DNA of 34,728 nucleotides, taken from positions 1-34,728 of the forward strand of contig JALVBM010000198.1 of assembly GCA_027010665.1 (NCBI GenBank), given 5' to 3'. The stretch is from Chromatiales bacterium. Its GTDB lineage: Bacteria; Pseudomonadota; Gammaproteobacteria; UBA6429; Thiohalophilaceae. Numbering within the stretch: position 1 is the first letter of the stretch; each line of letters starts with the position of its first letter. Both the position numbers and the translations under genes were made by a program. Of this stretch, positions 31,508 through 34,728 are shown in pieces. The notes under the pieces were generated by a model, which was not told the origin of the DNA, searched no databases, and worked only from the letters and a program-made list of their open reading frames with translations.

Positions 31508-33085
31508 ATGCCTGCCACCTATCTGCATCCCGGCGTCTATGTCGAGGAGGTCCCCTCCGGGTCGAAACCCATCGAGGCGGTCGGCACATCCACGGCGCTG
31601 TTCATTGGTTATTGTCTGAAAGGACCGATCGGCACCCCGGTGTTGATCGGCGGCTGGGGCGATTACGAACGCATCTTCGGTGGCCTGCAGGATCGAAGCG
31701 CGGACACCTCGCTGCAACTTGCCGGTGGCAAGGTGCTGGGGGACCCCATGGGCCATGCCGTCTATGCCTTCTTCCAGAACGGCGGCGGCAAGGCTTATGT
31801 GCAGCGCATGGCCACCGGCGCCCTATCGGCATCGGCCAGCGTCGAGGACGGCGGAACGGCCCTGCTGACGTTCACGGCTACCTCGCCGGGCACCTGGGCC
31901 GACGGTATCGTGGTGCGGATCATCGGGCTGTCCGACGAGGCCGAAAACAACCGCTACCGGGTGGAAGTCGGGCGCGGTACGGGTGACGAGTTCGAGGCCC
32001 TGGAAGTCTTCGCGGAAGTGGACATCCGCGAGGCCGAGCCGGACTTCATTGCCTCGATGATCAACGATGTCTCGGAACTCGTCACGGTCGAGCTGGCCGA
32101 TGGGGCGGACGTGGATACCCTGCGTACCATTCTCCAGGGAGCGACCGATCAGGTGACCGAACTGACGCTCGACGGTGGTGAAAACGGCAGCGATGGCGGC
32201 AAAACGGACTATAACAGCGCGTTTTCGGCGTTGCGCAAGGTTCGGGACATCAACATGATCCTGTTGCCGGGGCACTACTGGGCAAGCGGCAAGGGCAAGG
32301 ACCAGATCGAGGAAGCCATCGGCCATGCCGAATACATGCGCAATTGCATGGTGATCTACGATCCGCCGCCCAACTCGGAGCTGACCAGCGCCGGCGACGT
32401 GCAGAGTCTTGGTCTGAATACCAGCACCTACGGCGCGCTCTACTATCCGTGGGCGTGGGTCGCCAATCCCTTCTACGATGCCGAACGGGCCCCGGGCAAG
32501 CCGCGCCGGGTGCTGGTGTCGCCGGCAGCCTTCGCCGCCGGCATGTGGGCGCGGACCGACGGGCGGCGCGGGGTGTGGAAGGCCCCGGCCGGTGTCGAGG
32601 CCACCCTGCTGGGCCTGGCCGATCTCGAATACGTGGTTGAGAACGACGAACAGGACTTCCTCAACCCCAGTGGCGTCAACGCCTTTCGCCGCCTGCCGGG
32701 TTACGGCTCGGTGATCTGGGGCAGCCGCACGCTGGCCACGCGGGCCAATCCCGAATGGCGTTACGTCCCGGTGCGGCGCACGGCCGTCTTCATCGAGGAG
32801 AGTCTCTACAACGGCATCAAGTGGGCCGTGTTCGAGCCTAACGATCACCGCCTGTGGTCGGCCCTGCGCACCAACATCGAATCGTTCATGAACGGCCTGT
32901 TCCGGGTCGGCGCCTTCCAGGGCGAGAAATCGTCGGACGCCTATTTCGTGCGCTGCGGACTCGGCAGCACCATGACCCAGGGCGATATCGATGCCGGGCG
33001 CGTGATCGTGGAAGTGGGCTTTGCGCCGCTCAAGCCGGCCGAATTCGTGATCGTCAGAATCCAGCAGAAAGTCGGACAACAATAA
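31508..33085 (+). CDS. Contractile tail sheath protein
   Basis: A 525-residue sheath subunit of a contractile tail-like machine. The N-terminus ATYLHPGVYVEEVPSGSKPI followed by GTSTALFIGYCLKGPIG is the sheath signature seen in extracellular contractile injection systems (Afp/PVC type) and related tails. The C-terminal third contains SSDAYFVRCG and IDAGRVIVEVGFAPLKPAEF, which are typical of the conserved sheath C-terminal domain that links subunits. An AAGGAGAGG Shine-Dalgarno lies before the ATG at 31508. It is the first gene of a same-strand run with gaps of about 15 bp. On contraction this protein would drive the inner tube into a target. Confidence 0.93.
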   Translation: MPATYLHPGVYVEEVPSGSKPIEAVGTSTALFIGYCLKGPIGTPVLIGGWGDYERIFGGLQDRSADTSLQLAGGKVLGDPMGHAVYAFFQNGGGKAYVQRMATGALSASASVEDGGTALLTFTATSPGTWADGIVVRIIGLSDEAENNRYRVEVGRGTGDEFEALEVFAEVDIREAEPDFIASMINDVSELVTVELADGADVDTLRTILQGATDQVTELTLDGGENGSDGGKTDYNSAFSALRKVRDINMILLPGHYWASGKGKDQIEEAIGHAEYMRNCMVIYDPPPNSELTSAGDVQSLGLNTSTYGALYYPWAWVANPFYDAERAPGKPRRVLVSPAAFAAGMWARTDGRRGVWKAPAGVEATLLGLADLEYVVENDEQDFLNPSGVNAFRRLPGYGSVIWGSRTLATRANPEWRYVPVRRTAVFIEESLYNGIKWAVFEPNDHRLWSALRTNIESFMNGLFRVGAFQGEKSSDAYFVRCGLGSTMTQGDIDAGRVIVEVGFAPLKPAEFVIVRIQQKVGQQ

Positions 33086-33100
33086 CGCGAGGAAGGAACC

Positions 33101-33610
33101 ATGGCCGCACCGATGTTCTCCGTCAACGCACATCGTTTCGATCCCTACCGCACCTTCAAGTTCCAGATCCTGATCGATGGCCGGCCCGTCGCCGGCCTCA
33201 AGAAGATGGGCGCGCTGAAGAAGAAGACCGAAGCCATCAAGTGGCGCACGGCTGGCGATCCCTCCACCGAACGCATCCTGCCCGGCGGCACCAGCTACGA
33301 GCCCATCACCCTCGAGCAGGGGCTGTCCCACGATCCGGTGTTCGAACAGTGGGCCAACCTGGTGAACAACATCCAGGGCGATGCCGCCATGTCGCTGAAG
33401 AATTTCCGCAAGGACATCGTCATCAACGTGCTCAACCTGCAGGGCAGCGTGGCCATCTCCTACAAGCTCTACCGGGCCTGGGTGTCCGAGTACCAGGCGC
33501 TGCCGGAGATGGACGCCGGCACCATGAATGCCGTGGGCATCCAGACCATCACCCTGCAGCACGAGGGCTGGGAGCGCGACACCAGCGTCACCGAACCCAC
33601 CGAAACCTGA
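33101..33610 (+). CDS. Contractile tail tube protein (gp19-like)
   Basis: A 169-residue inner-tube protein of the T4 gp19 / Afp1-Afp5 family. Diagnostic segments are DPYRTFKFQILIDGRPVAGL (about 14-33), a charged KKKTEAIKWR loop, STERILPGGTSYEPITLEQG (about 59-78) and the C-terminal MNAVGIQTITLQHEGWERD. Hexameric rings of this protein form the tube that the sheath propels. It begins 15 bp after the sheath stop with a GAGGAAGGAA ribosome-binding region. Sheath followed by tube is the standard order of contractile injection loci. Confidence 0.93.
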   Translation: MAAPMFSVNAHRFDPYRTFKFQILIDGRPVAGLKKMGALKKKTEAIKWRTAGDPSTERILPGGTSYEPITLEQGLSHDPVFEQWANLVNNIQGDAAMSLKNFRKDIVINVLNLQGSVAISYKLYRAWVSEYQALPEMDAGTMNAVGIQTITLQHEGWERDTSVTEPTET

Positions 33611-33626
33611 CGGGGAGGGCGGGACC

Positions 33627-34439
33627 ATGGACGTGATCCTGCCCGGCGGGCTCTGGGAAAGCGGACAGCGGCAGCGCCGGGCACGGTTCCGGGCGCTGGA
33701 CGGCCGGGTCGAGCTGGAACTGGCCGAGGCCGTGGCGGCTGCGGCGAACGTGCCCGATGCGGTGACCCGGTTGCTGGCCGCAGCGCTGGAGAGGCTCGGC
33801 GACGGGCAACCGACGCCCGAACGGGTGGCGAGCCTGTGCGTCGCCGATCGCAAGCAGTTGATGCGCCTGCTCGATGCCCGGCTCGGTGGCGAGTCGCGCT
33901 GGCACAGCGCCCGTTGCCGGAAATGCGACGCGCCGTTCGATTTTCCCCTCAGGCTCTCGAGCCTGCCGGTGGGTGAAGCCGGCGAAGGGTATCCCTTTGC
34001 CCGTGTCTGTCACGCGCAGGCGGAATGGATCCTGCGCCTGCCCAACGGCGCGGACCAGGCTGCGGTGGCGGACATCGAGGCACTGCCGCGGGCGCGTGCC
34101 GTCCTGCTCGGGCGCATCCTCGTCGAAGGCCCGCCGGATTCGGTCCCGCACAGGATCGAAGACGAGGCATTCTGGTCCCGGATCGAGACGGCGCTGGAAG
34201 CCGTGGCGCCGGCGCTCATCGAGCGGGTGCGCGCCACCTGTCCCGAGTGTGGCGCCGAAAACGTGATCGAACCGGAGCCCTACCCCCTGTTGCGCCGCGA
34301 CGGTTCGCGGCTGCTGCTCGACGTGCACCGTCTTGCCGGTTACTACCACTGGTCCGAAACCGACATCCTGGCGCTGCCCCGGCGCCGGCGGCAGCGCTAT
34401 CTCGATCTGATCGATGCCGCCCGGGGCATGCAGTCGTGA
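33627..34439 (+). CDS. T4 gp26/gp51-like baseplate hub assembly chaperone
   Basis: A 270-residue protein whose first 125 residues follow the pattern of the T4-type baseplate (PF12322) family: short N-terminal strand, helices, then VADRKQLMRLLDARLGGESR before a cysteine pair. Two CxxC pairs occur, CRKCDAPF (about residue 95) and CPECGAEN (about residue 208), so a zinc ribbon shared between the two halves is likely. The N-terminal MDVILPGGLWESGQ fits this family's start. The ATG at 33627 was chosen for its GGGAGGGCGGG site; the upstream open frame overlaps the tube gene. The assignment is by pattern; an alternative is an unnamed tail-assembly protein with a zinc ribbon. Confidence 0.65.
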   Translation: MDVILPGGLWESGQRQRRARFRALDGRVELELAEAVAAAANVPDAVTRLLAAALERLGDGQPTPERVASLCVADRKQLMRLLDARLGGESRWHSARCRKCDAPFDFPLRLSSLPVGEAGEGYPFARVCHAQAEWILRLPNGADQAAVADIEALPRARAVLLGRILVEGPPDSVPHRIEDEAFWSRIETALEAVAPALIERVRATCPECGAENVIEPEPYPLLRRDGSRLLLDVHRLAGYYHWSETDILALPRRRRQRYLDLIDAARGMQS

Positions 34440-34456
34440 ACGGGAGGGCATGAATC

Positions 34457-34728
34457 ATGGGGCTGCTCGACGACGTCATCCGTGATGCCCGCCGGCCGCT
34501 GCCCGGCCGGCATGCGACATCCGCAGACGGGCTCCGGATCCAGCGCGAAGCCCTGCCCGACGATGAACCGGTGTCGGTCGGCGATGCGGCCGCCTCGCCG
34601 GCGATGCCCATCGAGGAACAGGACGACGGAAGCTGGACCCTTTACCGCTTTCAGGAGGCGCCGGCCGGCCGTGTCGCAACACCGCCGGTCGCACAGGTGC
34701 CAGCGGGGGGCGGGCCGGTGCGCGAGCG
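34457..34728 (+). CDS. Partial unknown protein of the tail locus
   Basis: The frame opens at ATG 34457 and runs off the end of the window after 90 codons. The sequence (MGLLDDVIRDARRPLPGRH, then a proline/alanine-rich stretch) looks poorly ordered and is unlike any family I know. The 17-bp gap from the preceding gene and the GGGAGGG purine site near 34441 support co-translation with the tail genes. Confidence 0.6.
   Translation, partial: MGLLDDVIRDARRPLPGRHATSADGLRIQREALPDDEPVSVGDAAASPAMPIEEQDDGSWTLYRFQEAPAGRVATPPVAQVPAGGGPVRE

Noticed and set aside
29907-34728. The idea that hipBA and the tail locus form a defence island or prophage
   Set aside because: Only adjacency supports it. There are no integrase, attachment sites or other defence genes, and a 215-bp leader with its own structure separates the two units.

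Overview
The window is GC-rich, densely coded chromosomal DNA. Its housekeeping genes (PlsY, FolB/FolK, BipA, DTD, CysQ) look gammaproteobacterial. An aprM-aprB-aprA cluster points to a chemolithotrophic or phototrophic sulfur oxidiser, probably Chromatiales-like; this placement is inferred from gene content, not from a phylogeny. I see no tRNA, rRNA, CRISPR array, transposase or integrase.

Layout. (1) 1-3.6 kb: plsY, divergent from folB-folK; a pteridine-reductase-like SDR converging on folK; and a MidA/NDUFAF7-type methyltransferase. (2) 3.6-12.1 kb: a minus-strand run in the transcription order TatT lipoprotein, TRAP binding protein, TRAP small and large membrane subunits, then an orphan NMT1/SsuA-like binding lipoprotein and a 1214-residue PAS-GGDEF-EAL protein. 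An OmpR-type regulator is divergent from this run. (3) 12.9-17.6 kb: typA/bipA, a spacer with dispersed repeats, then a tightly packed group (membrane protein, prolyl iminopeptidase, DTD, lipoprotein). (4) 17.6-23.1 kb: a 445-bp AT-rich leader, aprM-aprB-aprA, a hairpin, then an unknown 128-residue protein, a SlyD-like isomerase, a HIT protein and a 53-residue small protein. (5) 23.3-26.0 kb: a minus-strand hybrid histidine kinase plus diguanylate cyclase pair. (6) 26.1-29.4 kb: a YkgJ-type cysteine-cluster protein, a repeat block that runs into the 3' end of a HAD nucleotidase, a secreted unknown, CysQ and a small helical protein. (7) 29.5-31.3 kb: a HipB/HipA toxin-antitoxin pair behind an array of GGTAA-type operators. 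(8) 31.5 kb to the end: the start of a contractile tail or injection-system operon (sheath, tube, gp26/gp51-like baseplate chaperone, truncated unknown).

How the genes work together. AprBA oxidises sulfite plus AMP to APS in the cytoplasm, with AprM as the probable membrane electron acceptor. The genes just downstream may be accessory factors. Two loci look like c-di-GMP signalling units: a periplasmic binding lipoprotein with a GGDEF-EAL enzyme, resembling NspS-MbaA, and an RpfC-like kinase with a GGDEF enzyme. The TRAP system has a TatT partner, and its binding protein lacks the usual carboxylate-binding arginine, so a non-standard ligand is likely. The contractile system is cut by the window edge, so its class (extracellular injection system, tailocin or prophage) cannot be settled here.
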